64,000 nucleotides of DNA from Chloroflexota bacterium (GTDB taxonomy: Bacteria > Chloroflexota > Anaerolineae > Promineifilales > Promineifilaceae): positions 1 to 64,000 of the forward strand of contig JAKEFB010000091.1 in assembly GCA_022616275.1 (NCBI GenBank), written 5' to 3'. The translations under genes were made by a program, and so were the position numbers. Of this stretch, positions 8,949-17,562 are shown piece by piece (the stretch's first letter is position 1; each line of letters begins with the position of its first letter). The notes under the pieces were generated by a model. That model worked only from the letters and a program-made list of their open reading frames with translations, made no database searches and was not told where the DNA came from.

Positions 8949-9344
8949 TCACTCAAGGCCGAGTGCCATTTTCCGCTCTGATATGGCTTCTTCCAGAAGC
9001 TGGCGGATTTCCGGCCGTTCGGCCTCCGCCAGCGAGTATATTTTTACGTGCCTTAACCTTTTTCCTGTGCCGGCTAACAACCGCTCAGGGTCCGGCAGCG
9101 AGCTGCCGTAGTAGAACCCCAGGCGGATGTAATTCTGCACGGGGCAGATGTAGCCAAAGATCTCGTTCGCCTTGCTGGCTCCGACGCCATAGCCCACATG
9201 CTGTTCGGCCGGTCGGGGGACCTCAAAGACATCTGGGTAGACCTCGACAATGATCTCCCTGAGCTTATAAGCAATCATCGCAACGTCTGGCCTGGTACTA
9301 TGGACGACGTCTTCGAATGTTCCCCGGCTTGTATCGGCGCGCAT
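8949..9344 (-). CDS. DUF1801 domain protein
   Basis: 131 aa. The ATG at 9344 is chosen because AGAGGTAAAAGAG lies just upstream; extending further would overlap the neighbouring gene in another frame. The fold is recognised from FGYICPVQNYIRLGFYYGSSLPDPERLLAGTGKRLRHVKI, the usual DUF1801 signature. The biochemical role is unknown. A second family member lies at 59632-60063. It follows the small gene at 9371-9607 by 26 bases and was probably co-transcribed with it. Confidence 0.8.
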   Translation of the reverse strand: MRADTSRGTFEDVVHSTRPDVAMIAYKLREIIVEVYPDVFEVPRPAEQHVGYGVGASKANEIFGYICPVQNYIRLGFYYGSSLPDPERLLAGTGKRLRHVKIYSLAEAERPEIRQLLEEAISERKMALGLE

Positions 9345-9370
9345 AACTCTTTTACCTCTTTTGCCTGGTC

Positions 9371-9607
9371 TTACACCACCCGCGTCTCCCGGCCGCCAAC
9401 CGGCCGCAGCACCCAGGTCATCGTATCCGGCCGCAGCAACAGCTCGCGGGGCTGGTTGCCGGGCAGCATGACCAGCACGTGCCGGCCGAGCTGGTCCACC
9501 CACTGCCGCCCCTGCTCCACCGCCAGCCACCGGCCGTCCAGGTAGATCCGCTGCACCTCTAAAGTCCCATCGGCCGCAAAACGGCACTCTACACTAATCT
9601 GCTTCAT
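9371..9607 (-). CDS. Small hypothetical protein
   Basis: 78 aa, no family recognised. The sequence begins MKQISVECRFAADGTLEVQRI and contains GRQWVDQLGRHVLVMLPG. It is predicted to be beta-rich and soluble with no signal peptide. Its good start context and tight spacing to the DUF1801 gene favour a real gene. Confidence 0.6.
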   Translation of the reverse strand: MKQISVECRFAADGTLEVQRIYLDGRWLAVEQGRQWVDQLGRHVLVMLPGNQPRELLLRPDTMTWVLRPVGGRETRVV

Positions 9608-9613
9608 CTTTCA

Positions 9614-9766
9614 CCTGAAAAAGTGTCACGTGTTTCCGTGTCAAGTGTCAAGTATTTCCGTATCAGGTGTTTCCCTGTCAGGTAGCTTCAACTCACATGA
9701 CACTTGACACCTGATACTTGATACTTCTTCACCTGGCACATGGCACCTGGCACTTGACACCTGATA
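9614..9766. repeat. GTGTCAAGTGTCA / ACACTTGACACCTG word repeats
   Basis: About 150 bases composed almost only of variants of GTGTCAAGTGTCA followed by their reverse complements (ACACTTGACACCTG, CACCTGGCAC), so the region can fold back on itself. It separates the small gene from the membrane glycosyltransferase. The same words appear at 52616-52680, and related CCAGGCACTT words at 19538-19591. Confidence 0.75.
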
Positions 9767-9767
9767 T

Positions 9768-11159
9768 TTAAGTTAACGCCGGCACAATAAAGCGAAAGAG
9801 GGCGAACAAATCCAGGCCAAACAGGGCCAGGGCCAGGCCGGCCGGCAGCAGGTAAGCGACCGCCGGCCAGCGGGCCAGCGCCGGCCGCAGCCAGGCCGAA
9901 AGACCGGCGGCTACGCCCAGGGAAATGGGAATCAAGGCCGGGAAGAGGTAGCGGCCCTGGTGTTGGACGAAGGTGGCGTTATAGGCTAGGTAAAGGAGCA
10001 GGCTAAGAGCAAAGGTGCTGGCCAGGATGGCGAAAGGTAGCCGCGCCTGGCCGGCCGGCCGGTGGCGGGCCAGCGCCCAGCCCAGCCCGGCCACGGCCGC
10101 CAGGCTCAACAGCAGCAACAGCCGGTAAACCCAGGGCTTCATCACCACCCCCATCCAGCCAAACTGGCCCCAAAAACTCTGAAATGTCGTCTGGAGAAAG
10201 CGGCCCAGTGTCCCGGCCGGGCCATAAAGAACAATCCACTCAGCCGTGCGCGGCTGACCAACCACCACCTGGTTGTGGGCGATAATGCCCAGGACGTCCA
10301 GCCCGCCGTAAACGGCCGCGTTCCTGGCCCACCAGGGCAGCCCCAGCAAGATGGCCGGGCCAAAGACCAGCAGCCCGGCCTGCCCCAGCGCCGGCCACCG
10401 CCCCCAATACCGCCCCGCCAACCCCAGCCCAACCACCGGCACCATAATATACACCGTGACCTTGGTTAAAAAACCCAACCCCAACACAACGCCTAGAAAA
10501 ATCAGTGACCATTGCTCTCCTATCCCTTTTCTTAATTCCTTGGCGTCTTTGCGTCTTTGCGTCAAATCCTCCTCTCCCACGACAACCAATCGCAGCAGAA
10601 GGAACAGGATCGCCCCAATCAGCAGCTCGGCCAGGCTGTCATTATTGACGGCCGCCATCATGGCCACGTGCTGGGGTAGGAAGGCAACGAAAGCGGCCAC
10701 CGTCAGCGCCAGCCACGGCCGGCCGGGAAAGAGCTGGCCGGCGACCCCGTAAGCCAGGACCACCACCCCAGCTCCCAGCAGCACCGACAAAAGGCGCAGC
10801 GGCCACAACGCCCCGTCAAAGAGCCAGAACAGGGGCGTCTGCAACAGATAATAGAGCGGCGGCTGGTAATCCTCGTACTCGAACGGCTCGACGGTGTATT
10901 GAGAGGCAAAGCCGGACGAAATAACCTCCCGTTGATAAGCCTCGTCGTAATCGTCCGGCTCAATTACCGGCCAGCGGCCGGCAGCCAACTGGCGGACGTA
11001 GTTGTAGTGCGCCGGCTCGTCGGGAGCCTGCCAATCGGGGGTATAAACGGCGTAAAGGCTGCCAACCAGTAAAAAAGCCAGGAGGATCAGTGCCAGGGGC
11101 GTGACCTGCCGCACGCCAGCGACCACCGCCGGCCGGTGGGTATGGACGTCAACAACCAT
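9768..11159 (-). CDS. GT39-like membrane glycosyltransferase with repeat insertion
   Basis: 463 aa polytopic membrane protein of the dolichyl-phosphate-mannose mannosyltransferase (PMT/GT39) style. After the first helix (LALILLAFLLVGSLYAVY) the external loop carries TPDWQAPDEPAHYNY, the acidic motif that marks the catalytic loop. About ten further hydrophobic helices follow. Near residues 198-208 a hydrophilic stretch DLTQRRKDAKE is encoded by the CTTTGCGTC repeat (plus-strand 10541-10567), so a mobile-looking repeat has entered a cytoplasmic loop without breaking the frame. Probably transfers a sugar from a polyprenyl-phosphate donor. Confidence 0.8.
   Translation of the reverse strand: MVVDVHTHRPAVVAGVRQVTPLALILLAFLLVGSLYAVYTPDWQAPDEPAHYNYVRQLAAGRWPVIEPDDYDEAYQREVISSGFASQYTVEPFEYEDYQPPLYYLLQTPLFWLFDGALWPLRLLSVLLGAGVVVLAYGVAGQLFPGRPWLALTVAAFVAFLPQHVAMMAAVNNDSLAELLIGAILFLLLRLVVVGEEDLTQRRKDAKELRKGIGEQWSLIFLGVVLGLGFLTKVTVYIMVPVVGLGLAGRYWGRWPALGQAGLLVFGPAILLGLPWWARNAAVYGGLDVLGIIAHNQVVVGQPRTAEWIVLYGPAGTLGRFLQTTFQSFWGQFGWMGVVMKPWVYRLLLLLSLAAVAGLGWALARHRPAGQARLPFAILASTFALSLLLYLAYNATFVQHQGRYLFPALIPISLGVAAGLSAWLRPALARWPAVAYLLPAGLALALFGLDLFALFRFIVPALT
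10541..10567. repeat. TTTGCGTC repeat inside a coding region
   Basis: TGGCGTCTTTGCGTCTTTGC followed by GTCAAAT. It lies wholly inside the membrane glycosyltransferase gene and is translated on the minus strand as LTQRRKDAKE. Same family as 7858-7890, 51108-51130 and 56379-56408. Confidence 0.75.
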
Positions 11160-11203
11160 ACCCCAAGTTTAGCCCATTTCGCCCGGCCGGCGAAAAAGAA
11201 AAA

Positions 11204-11301
11204 CGCGAATGACAAAAATAGACGAATGGCGCGAATAACTTTATTAATTCATTCGCACCATTCGTGAAGCGTTGTACGCTCATTCGCGCTATTCGCGATT
11301 A
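11204..11301. repeat. ATTCGCGCCATTCG short-word repeats
   Basis: Repeated ATTCGCG/CGCGAAT words in both orientations, with an AT-rich centre (ACTTTATTAATTC). Related blocks are at 16688-16760 and 56413-56451. Nothing else is visible in this gap. Confidence 0.7.
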
Positions 11302-11317
11302 TCTATCCGCAGTCACC

Positions 11318-11965
11318 TTATTTCCGCTGGGCGATAATCAGGCCGTCCCGGATGGGAACCAGGGAGGCGACCCAATCCGGGTCGGTGGTGATCAGGCGGG
11401 TGAATTCGCGCACGCCCCGGGTGGCCTCGGACTGGTCGGCGTTGTCAAAGATCCGGCCGCTCCAGAGCATGTTGTCAATGATCAACACGCCACCCGGCCG
11501 GAGCTTCTCGGCAATGACCGGCAGCGAGTGGGGGTAGGCTTGCTTGTCAATGTCGTTGAAAATCAGGTCAAAGGGGCCGCTGGTCTGGCGCAACGCCTCG
11601 ACCGCTTCGCCAATGGTATACTGGACGATGTCGCCGTAACTCAGCGCCGCCAGGTGGTGGCCGGCCATTTGTGACAGCTTATCGTCCCAGACCACGTGAT
11701 GGACCACACCACCGCCATTCTCCTGCACCGCCCGGGCAAACCAGGCCGTGGAATAGCCGTAGCCCGAACCCAGCTCAAAAATCTGCCGCGCCCCAATCAG
11801 CCGGGCCACCAGGTAGCAAAAGTAACCGGCCGCCGGCCCGATAATGGGGAAGTTGTGCTCCCGGGCGTAGGCTTCCATCGCCTGCATTTCCGCCGGCCGG
11901 GCCGGCACCAGGCTGTCCAGGTACGCCCTCACCTGCTCTGATTGGATTGGTTCAGTCATAGCCAT
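11318..11965 (-). CDS. Class I SAM-dependent O-methyltransferase
   Basis: 215 aa, usual length for the caffeoyl-CoA-type (Methyltransf_24/3) O-methyltransferases. The SAM-binding loop is FELGSGYGYSTAWFA near residues 63-77. The later metal-site region reads FDLIFNDIDKQAYP with VLIIDNMLWSGR, close to the D-x-x-K and D-N pattern of the family. The small-molecule acceptor is unknown. It is monocistronic. Confidence 0.87.
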   Translation of the reverse strand: MAMTEPIQSEQVRAYLDSLVPARPAEMQAMEAYAREHNFPIIGPAAGYFCYLVARLIGARQIFELGSGYGYSTAWFARAVQENGGGVVHHVVWDDKLSQMAGHHLAALSYGDIVQYTIGEAVEALRQTSGPFDLIFNDIDKQAYPHSLPVIAEKLRPGGVLIIDNMLWSGRIFDNADQSEATRGVREFTRLITTDPDWVASLVPIRDGLIIAQRK

Positions 11966-12076
11966 TACTCAATTACCCAACTACTGCTCTGTCAATCCTG
12001 AATTTAGGCCCGCCGTTCGCATCTGAGGATGCGAACTCCTCAGACCATCAAATGACGATTGACACAGTACTACTTC

Positions 12077-12592
12077 TTAAACCACCTGGAACGTCGCCAT
12101 GCCAATAATCGTCACCGCCAACAGCAGCGCATTCACCCGGCCGAGCCCGTTCAGGCGCTGTTGCACTCCTTGCATCTGCGCCAGTTGGGCCGGGCTGGGC
12201 GGGCCGCCGGCCGTGGCCATGGCCTGGCTCAAGGCGACCATCTCGGCCGAAGCCCGGCCGGTGGCAATCCCGACCCCCATCGCCCCCAGGCCGGCCAGGG
12301 CGCCAACCGTCAGGACCAGCCCGCTGGCTGAGGCCATCCACTCGCCGCTCAAACCAAAGGAGGCGTTCCAATACAGTAACAGGCCCGACAGAACCGTCAG
12401 GCCGGAAACTGAGGCAATGTAGGTCGTGAAACGGGCCTGGGTCAGAAAACGGCTCATAAATTTGCCGCCGTCTGGCCCCAGCGCACCGACCGTTGGGCCG
12501 ATAAAACCGATCAACGTAAATGCTGCCCCTGCCCAGGCCACCCCGGATAAAATGTGAATAATCCGCAAGATAATTACTAACCAGACAGGCAT
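12077..12592 (-). CDS. Four-helix integral membrane protein
   Basis: 171 aa. The ATG at 12592 is chosen because AAGGAGG sits a few bases upstream; the longer open frame before it is not coding-like. Hydrophobic segments begin VWLVIILRIIHILSGVAWAGAAF, then FTTYIASVSGLTVLSGLLLYW, VLTVGALAGLGAMGVGI and VNALLLAVTIIGMATF. The pattern resembles small CopD/DUF2269-like membrane proteins, with His in helix 1, but the family assignment is tentative. It lies downstream of metG on the same strand. Confidence 0.72.
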   Translation of the reverse strand: MPVWLVIILRIIHILSGVAWAGAAFTLIGFIGPTVGALGPDGGKFMSRFLTQARFTTYIASVSGLTVLSGLLLYWNASFGLSGEWMASASGLVLTVGALAGLGAMGVGIATGRASAEMVALSQAMATAGGPPSPAQLAQMQGVQQRLNGLGRVNALLLAVTIIGMATFQVV

Positions 12593-12670
12593 CACTTTCC
12601 TCCTTTCTAGTGTAGGGCGAGGCAAAACCGGAGTTCGGCAGCCGAACTCTTTTTGCTCTGGCAAATCGCC

Positions 12671-14473
12671 CTACGATTCTCCGTCACCTTGTCTTTGTCC
12701 CAACCGGGCCAGCTCTTCCTCGACCACCGACGAATCTAACTTCTTGAATAGCGGCGCAGGTTTGGGCAGAGCCCGGCCGGCCGGGATCTCGGTTCGCCGC
12801 CAGGCCCCCACGGCGGCCGAGGCGTCGTAGGTCAGGGCCTCGTGGCTGCCCCGGCTTTCGTGATACGTTTCGACTATTTGCCGGCCGAACAACGGGCCCG
12901 GCTCGCCCAGCATCTCGTGCAGCGCCTGGCTGGTAAAGGGCAGCACCGGGGCAAAGAGAATTTTCAGCCCGTTAATCGCCTGGAGAGCAGTATAGAGGGC
13001 CCGGCCGGCGGCCGGTTTATCGCTTTTAACAGCCAGCCAGGGACTCATCTCCTCCAAGTACTGGTTGACCCTGGTCGAGAGCGCCAGCATCTCCTGCAGC
13101 GCCATCCGGAACTTGCAGGCGTCGTACAGAGCGCCAATGGGTGCAAATCCCTCGTCTACAGCCGCCAGCAAAGCCTGGTCCTGGGCCGTCAAAACGCCTG
13201 GATCGGGAACCCGGCCGTCAAACGTGCGCTGGATCATATTTAAGACCCGGTTGGCCAGGTTGCCCCAGTTACCGACCAATTCGTTGTTGTTCCGCTCCAC
13301 GTACCCTTCCCAGCTCCAGTCGCTATCCTTCGTCTCCGGCATATTGGCTGTCAGGTAATAGCGTAGCGGATCGGGGTCGTGCCGCTCCAGGGCGTCCAAC
13401 ATCCACACGCCCCAGTTGTGGCTGCCGCTGATTTTGCGCCCTTCCATGTTCATAAACTCGTTGGCCGGCACGTCGTACGGCAGGTTCAATCGCTGGTTAG
13501 GATCAGCCTCGTAAAGCCGAGCGGCGCCCAACAGCTCGGCCGGCCAGATGACGGCGTGGAAGGGGATGTTGTCCTTGCCGATAAAGTAGTAGGTCCGGGC
13601 CTGGGGCTCATACCACCACTTCTTCCAGGCTTCGGGCTGGCCCTGGTTTTTGGCCCACTCGATAGCCGCCGAAAGATAGCCAATGACCGCCTCAAACCAG
13701 ACATAGAGGACCTTATCTTCCCAGCCTTCGACCGGGACGGCAATACCCCAGTCCAGGTCTCTGGTCACCGCCCGGCCGCGCAGTCCCTCGTTCAGCACCA
13801 GGTTGCGGGCAAAGTTAATGACCTGCGGCCGCCAGTGCTCCTTATCCTCCTGAATCCAGGCGGCCAGGCCAGCTTCGGCCAGCCTGGGCAAATCCAGGAA
13901 ATAATGCTCCGTGTCTCGCAGCTCTAACTGGCTGTCGTCCACCCGGCTACGCGGGTTAATCAACTCACTGGCATTTTCAAACAGAGTGTTGCAGTTATCA
14001 CACTGGTCTCCCCTGGCCCGGGTATAGCCGCAGTTGGGGCAGGTCCCCTCCACGTAGCGGTCCGGCAAAAATCTCCTGGCCTTGGGCGAATACATCTGCT
14101 GCATCACCTGGCGGTAGAGATAGCCGTGGTCTAGCAAGGCGCAAAACAGGTCCCTGGAGACCTGATGATGATTTTCGGTATCGGTGTGGGTAAACAGGTC
14201 GTAGGTCAGCCCAAGACGCTGAAAAAGCGCCAGGAAACGCTGGTGATAATAAAGAAATACCTCTCGCGGCGTCTTCCCTTCGGCGTCGGCCTTGACGGTG
14301 ACCGGCGTCCCGTGGCTGTCGGAACCAGAGACCATGAGGACCTGGTTGCCCTGCAAGCGGTGGAAACGAGCGTAAATGTCGGCCGGTAAATAAGAGCCCG
14401 TTACGTTGCCCTGGTGGATGTCGGCGTTGGCGTAGGGCCAGGCCACGCAGACGAGAATGTATTGTTGGGTCAT
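12671..14473 (-). CDS. metG: Methionine--tRNA ligase
   Basis: 600 aa. Charges tRNA-Met. The N-terminal Rossmann domain has the HIGH-type motif HQGNV after PYANADI; the zinc knuckle is CPNCGYTRARGDQCDNC; WFEAVIGYLSA and the ATP loop RKISGS (the KMSKS position) follow at about residue 337, and an anticodon-binding helical domain ends the protein. No C-terminal tRNA-binding extension is present. The KMSKS loop reads KISGS, with Gly at the usual second Lys. The start follows the stop of the upstream gene by eight bases, so the pair is probably co-transcribed. Confidence 0.95.
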   Translation of the reverse strand: MTQQYILVCVAWPYANADIHQGNVTGSYLPADIYARFHRLQGNQVLMVSGSDSHGTPVTVKADAEGKTPREVFLYYHQRFLALFQRLGLTYDLFTHTDTENHHQVSRDLFCALLDHGYLYRQVMQQMYSPKARRFLPDRYVEGTCPNCGYTRARGDQCDNCNTLFENASELINPRSRVDDSQLELRDTEHYFLDLPRLAEAGLAAWIQEDKEHWRPQVINFARNLVLNEGLRGRAVTRDLDWGIAVPVEGWEDKVLYVWFEAVIGYLSAAIEWAKNQGQPEAWKKWWYEPQARTYYFIGKDNIPFHAVIWPAELLGAARLYEADPNQRLNLPYDVPANEFMNMEGRKISGSHNWGVWMLDALERHDPDPLRYYLTANMPETKDSDWSWEGYVERNNNELVGNWGNLANRVLNMIQRTFDGRVPDPGVLTAQDQALLAAVDEGFAPIGALYDACKFRMALQEMLALSTRVNQYLEEMSPWLAVKSDKPAAGRALYTALQAINGLKILFAPVLPFTSQALHEMLGEPGPLFGRQIVETYHESRGSHEALTYDASAAVGAWRRTEIPAGRALPKPAPLFKKLDSSVVEEELARLGQRQGDGES

Positions 14474-14481
14474 CGGCGCTC

Positions 14482-15156
14482 TTAATCCTCGTACTCTTCC
14501 TCTTCCTCTTCTTCCTCCTCCTCGTCCTCCTCAGCCACCTCCGTCAGGAGTTCGGCCAGCAATTCAAAGTCGTCTTCGCTGATAGGAATGTAGGTGTCGG
14601 ATTGGTTCAATAAATCGCGGACATTCGGCTGGCTCTCCAGCTCCACCGAATCCAGGGAGACTGCTTTCTCCAGGTTCTGGGCATAGGCGTCCAGGTCCAC
14701 TGGGAAAAAACGGACTTCTTCCTCGGTCTGCTTGCCGTCCCGGGTGACGGATTCGTAGGAGCCGCCGGTGATAGTCGCCACGGCAAAAAAAACCTGGGCT
14801 TCGACGGCGTAGTAGATCAGCCGGTCGCCCGGCCGGATTTCTTGAGACGACGTATTGGAAGCGGCAATACGCTCCTGCCAGCCGGGAAAAGTCAACTCCT
14901 CGGCCGCCAGCAGGCTCATCGGCTTAATAAAGAACCGCGTATCCGCCCCCATGCCACGCCGCGCCGCGCGGGCCGAGCGGCTTAACGTCCTGGCTTCCTC
15001 CTCAGCGACGATATTCTCCCAGATGCGCTGCTGAATACCGATGTTTAATTCGGTTACCTCGCCACTTTCATAGCGAACGGTCATTCGAGGCGGGTTAACG
15101 GCCAACACGGTATATTTACCCATACGATTGGCATAATTCCCACCAACTTCAAACAT
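14482..15156 (-). CDS. Acidic-tailed protein with EVE/PUA-like middle
   Basis: 224 aa from the ATG at 15156, which has a good AGGAGAGGTGGAG upstream; a longer frame to 15255 is rejected. N-terminal MFEVGGNYANRMGKYTVLAV and MTVRYESGEVTELN look like a small beta-barrel. The middle (PGDRLIYYAVEAQVFFAVATI...VRFFPVDLDAY) resembles EVE/ASCH-type PUA-like domains, which bind modified bases or RNA; this is only a pattern resemblance. The last 20 residues are almost all Glu/Asp. It lies directly upstream of metG, which would suit an RNA-linked role, but function is unknown. Confidence 0.7.
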   Translation of the reverse strand: MFEVGGNYANRMGKYTVLAVNPPRMTVRYESGEVTELNIGIQQRIWENIVAEEEARTLSRSARAARRGMGADTRFFIKPMSLLAAEELTFPGWQERIAASNTSSQEIRPGDRLIYYAVEAQVFFAVATITGGSYESVTRDGKQTEEEVRFFPVDLDAYAQNLEKAVSLDSVELESQPNVRDLLNQSDTYIPISEDDFELLAELLTEVAEEDEEEEEEEEEEYED

Positions 15157-15315
15157 GTCTACTCCACCTCTCCTAAAAAGTAATAAGTGATGAGTTGTGA
15201 ACTCCTCTATCCTCTCAAGGCGTGGAATAGTACCGTTTTCACCGGCCGTATGCAAGTGTTTGGCAGATCCGGCCTCGCCTCCCGGAGGTTGGCAACCTTC
15301 GGGGGGTTTTGCAGG

Positions 15316-16653
15316 TCATCGGCTCACAAAATTATGACCGTTCCAGCTTGTTATCACTCTGGGACTCTTCTGGCAGCCATCGCGGATAACGTCCGGCGTT
15401 CCATCGCCGTTTACATCCCGCAGGCCGAGGTGGCCGGAGCAAAGTTCAGCAATGGTGTAGCGCGTCCACTGCCCGCTGGCGGCCGAGACGATGACCAGCC
15501 GGCCGCCGGCCGGATCGCGCAGGATCACGTCGGCGGCGCCGTCCCCGGTCACGTCAGTCGCCGACCACAGTTCGAGTTGCCGCATTTCTTCCTGGCGGGC
15601 CAGCGGGTAAAGCTGGTAGGCCAGCCGAAGCTGGGCCTGGTTGTCGGTAGCTAAGATCACCAGTTGCGTCAGGGTAGGCGTGGCGGCCGGCCCCCGCCAG
15701 AGGAAGACCAGCTCCTGGCGACCATCGCCGGTCAGATCGGCCCAGGCCCACTGGCTGTCCCGTTGCGGCGACTGGCTTAACCAGTACTGGCGCAATTGAG
15801 GCAGCGCTTCCTGGCCACGGCCGGCCAGGCTATCTAGCAGCAGGGCCACATCCCCTTTGACTACCGGGCCGGCGGCCGGGTCCGGCTGCAAGCCGGCAGA
15901 CAGGTCTGGCCCGGCCGGTTGGGCGCTGTCTTCAGCTTCGCCGTCAGACGGGTGGGGGAAGTGAATGGCGCTGTTATTGTTGAGCACCAACTGGTTGCAG
16001 CCATATTGCAACGCCCGCCCCTGCCCCTCACTTTGCAGGCCGATAGTAGCGCCGCTACCCCGATCGTTCACGGTCGTGCTCACGGTGCGGTATACAAAGA
16101 CGATGTCATTGCTGCCTTCAAAGAGCTGGACCTCAAAGGTGACCAAATCTTCCGGGCTGTCAAAGCGGGGCACATCTTCCCATTCAATCACAAAAATACG
16201 CTCCGGAGACTCGCCAAACGTGTCGTATCGCAAAAAGCCGACGGCAGTCAGGTTCAAATCGTCCCAGTAGGGGGCAATCATATCGCCCATCTCCGGCGCC
16301 GCCGCCTCGTTCAGGCAGAGGTTGTCAAAAGCCGGCGTCTGGGTGGTAAATTGCAGATTGCCATTGCTGCTGGCGGCCACCTGGGTATAGGTCGTCCCGT
16401 AAAAAACAAAGGCAAACGGCAGATCCAGGATGGTCACACCGTCGTCTTCGTACAACAGGCTATCAATGGTGGCGTCCAGGTAGGGAAAGGCCGCCCCCGG
16501 CTCACAGGTGTAACCATATTCATCTGGCCCTGGACAGAGGGCTATCGGCGGAAAAGTTTCTGCCTGGCCAAGAACCCGGCTCACCCAGAAGATCACCACG
16601 CCGGCAACGATGATAATCCCAATGGCAACAAGTCGAATTTGTCTAGCACGCAT
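15316..16653 (-). CDS. Secreted/anchored protein with FG-GAP-like C-terminal repeats
   Basis: 445 aa. An N-terminal hydrophobic helix (LVAIGIIIVAGVVIFWVSRVLG) acts as signal or anchor. Residues about 40-240 form a beta-rich domain with FVFYGTTYTQVAASSNGNLQF, MGDMIAPYWDDLN and IFVIEWEDVPRF, resembling nidogen-type extracellular domains. After a Pro/Ala linker come Asp-rich turns (WADLTGDGRQELVFLW, ATDVTGDGAADVILRD, LRDVNGDGTPDVIRDG) typical of FG-GAP/VCBS calcium-binding blades. Probably a cell-surface protein; binding partner unknown. Confidence 0.75.
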   Translation of the reverse strand: MRARQIRLVAIGIIIVAGVVIFWVSRVLGQAETFPPIALCPGPDEYGYTCEPGAAFPYLDATIDSLLYEDDGVTILDLPFAFVFYGTTYTQVAASSNGNLQFTTQTPAFDNLCLNEAAAPEMGDMIAPYWDDLNLTAVGFLRYDTFGESPERIFVIEWEDVPRFDSPEDLVTFEVQLFEGSNDIVFVYRTVSTTVNDRGSGATIGLQSEGQGRALQYGCNQLVLNNNSAIHFPHPSDGEAEDSAQPAGPDLSAGLQPDPAAGPVVKGDVALLLDSLAGRGQEALPQLRQYWLSQSPQRDSQWAWADLTGDGRQELVFLWRGPAATPTLTQLVILATDNQAQLRLAYQLYPLARQEEMRQLELWSATDVTGDGAADVILRDPAGGRLVIVSAASGQWTRYTIAELCSGHLGLRDVNGDGTPDVIRDGCQKSPRVITSWNGHNFVSR

Positions 16654-16687
16654 TGGTCCAGTTTAGCACGGATAGTCCGGTAAAGGC

Positions 16688-16760
16688 AATCGCGAATAGC
16701 GCGAATGGCCGAATGGCACGAATATTATTAATAAAAGTCCATTGGGGTCATTCGCGATTA
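16688..16760. repeat. AATCGCGAAT short-word inverted repeat
   Basis: Starts AATCGCGAATAGCGCGAATG and ends CATTCGCGATT, so the ends are inverted copies around an AT-rich centre. It overlaps the 3' end of the Lgt-like gene, whose stop lies at 16748. Confidence 0.7.
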
Positions 16761-17491
16761 ACTTCCTGCCCAATAGGACCCTGGCGCGCGAGAAGAAAGA
16801 CGCTGGCCAGCAGAACGGCCAGGCAAATGATCTGTAACATGTGAAAGCCGGTCGAGGTCAGCCAGGCGTTGGCCCGGTAAGCGTCCACAAACAGCCGGCC
16901 GCCGCTGTAAACGGCGGTAGCCACCAAAAACAGTTGCCCGGCAAAACTCCGCCGGCCGGCCAGCCACCACCAGAGCAGCAACGCCGCCAGTCCCACCCCA
17001 ATCTCGTATAGTTGTACGGCATGGCGGCGAATGCCGAACAGGCTAATGGCCCAGGGCACGCTGGCCGGCTTGCCGTAGCCCGGCCCGGCCAGGAAGTCGG
17101 CCAGGCTGACCGCCATCAGGGCCAGCAGCAGGCCGGGCGCCACGGCGTCCAGCGTCGCCGCCCAGGCCAGCCGGCGGGCCCGGCCATAAAAAAAGCCGGC
17201 CGTCAGGCCGAAGAGCAGCCCACCCCAAACGTTAAAGCCGCTGGTCAGCGGCCAGACGATGCCCGGCAGGTTGTCCTGGTAAGCCGGCCAGTGCAGAGCC
17301 ACAAACACCAGGCGGGCTCCCACAAAACCGGCCGCCAGGACCACGGCACAGAGGGTATAAGCCGCTTCGGAGTCTATCGCCAGCCGGCGGGCGCTCCGCT
17401 CCACCAGGCTAAGGGCAACCCAGGCGCCCAGGATATACACCAGCCCGGCTGTAGGCAACACCAGGGGGCCTAGAGAGAGGGTGGGGAACAT
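16748..17491 (-). CDS. Divergent Lgt-family membrane protein
   Basis: 247 aa with about seven membrane helices. The family is recognised from RHAVQLYEIGVG (the R-H-P-x-Q-L-Y-E motif of prolipoprotein diacylglyceryl transferase) and from GRLFVDAYR near the C-terminus. However, the diagnostic GRxGNFxN signature is replaced by LADFLAGPGYGK, so the usual catalytic Arg and Asn are missing at that spot. It may be a distant relative with another substrate rather than the cell's main Lgt. It is next to a TlpA-like thioredoxin gene on the same strand, a frequent partnership in Chloroflexota by my recollection. Confidence 0.75.
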   Translation of the reverse strand: MFPTLSLGPLVLPTAGLVYILGAWVALSLVERSARRLAIDSEAAYTLCAVVLAAGFVGARLVFVALHWPAYQDNLPGIVWPLTSGFNVWGGLLFGLTAGFFYGRARRLAWAATLDAVAPGLLLALMAVSLADFLAGPGYGKPASVPWAISLFGIRRHAVQLYEIGVGLAALLLWWWLAGRRSFAGQLFLVATAVYSGGRLFVDAYRANAWLTSTGFHMLQIICLAVLLASVFLLARQGPIGQEVNRE

Positions 17492-17499
17492 GAGTAATC

Positions 17500-17562
17500 G
17501 GAGATTGGAGATTGGAGATTAGAGATTAAGAGTTTACATAATCTCCAATCTCTAATCTCCCT
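17500..17562. repeat. GGAGATTGGAGATTAGAG repeat hairpin
   Basis: GGAGATT words on the left are answered by AATCTCC words on the right around GAGTTTACAT, forming a long imperfect hairpin between the Lgt-like and TlpA-like genes. Same family as 35956, 38913, 45406, 48059 and 62182. Confidence 0.75.

Noticed and set aside
9614..9766. Repeat block considered as a CRISPR array
   Set aside because: Units are variable words with no constant repeat length, no unique spacers of equal size, and no cas genes nearby.
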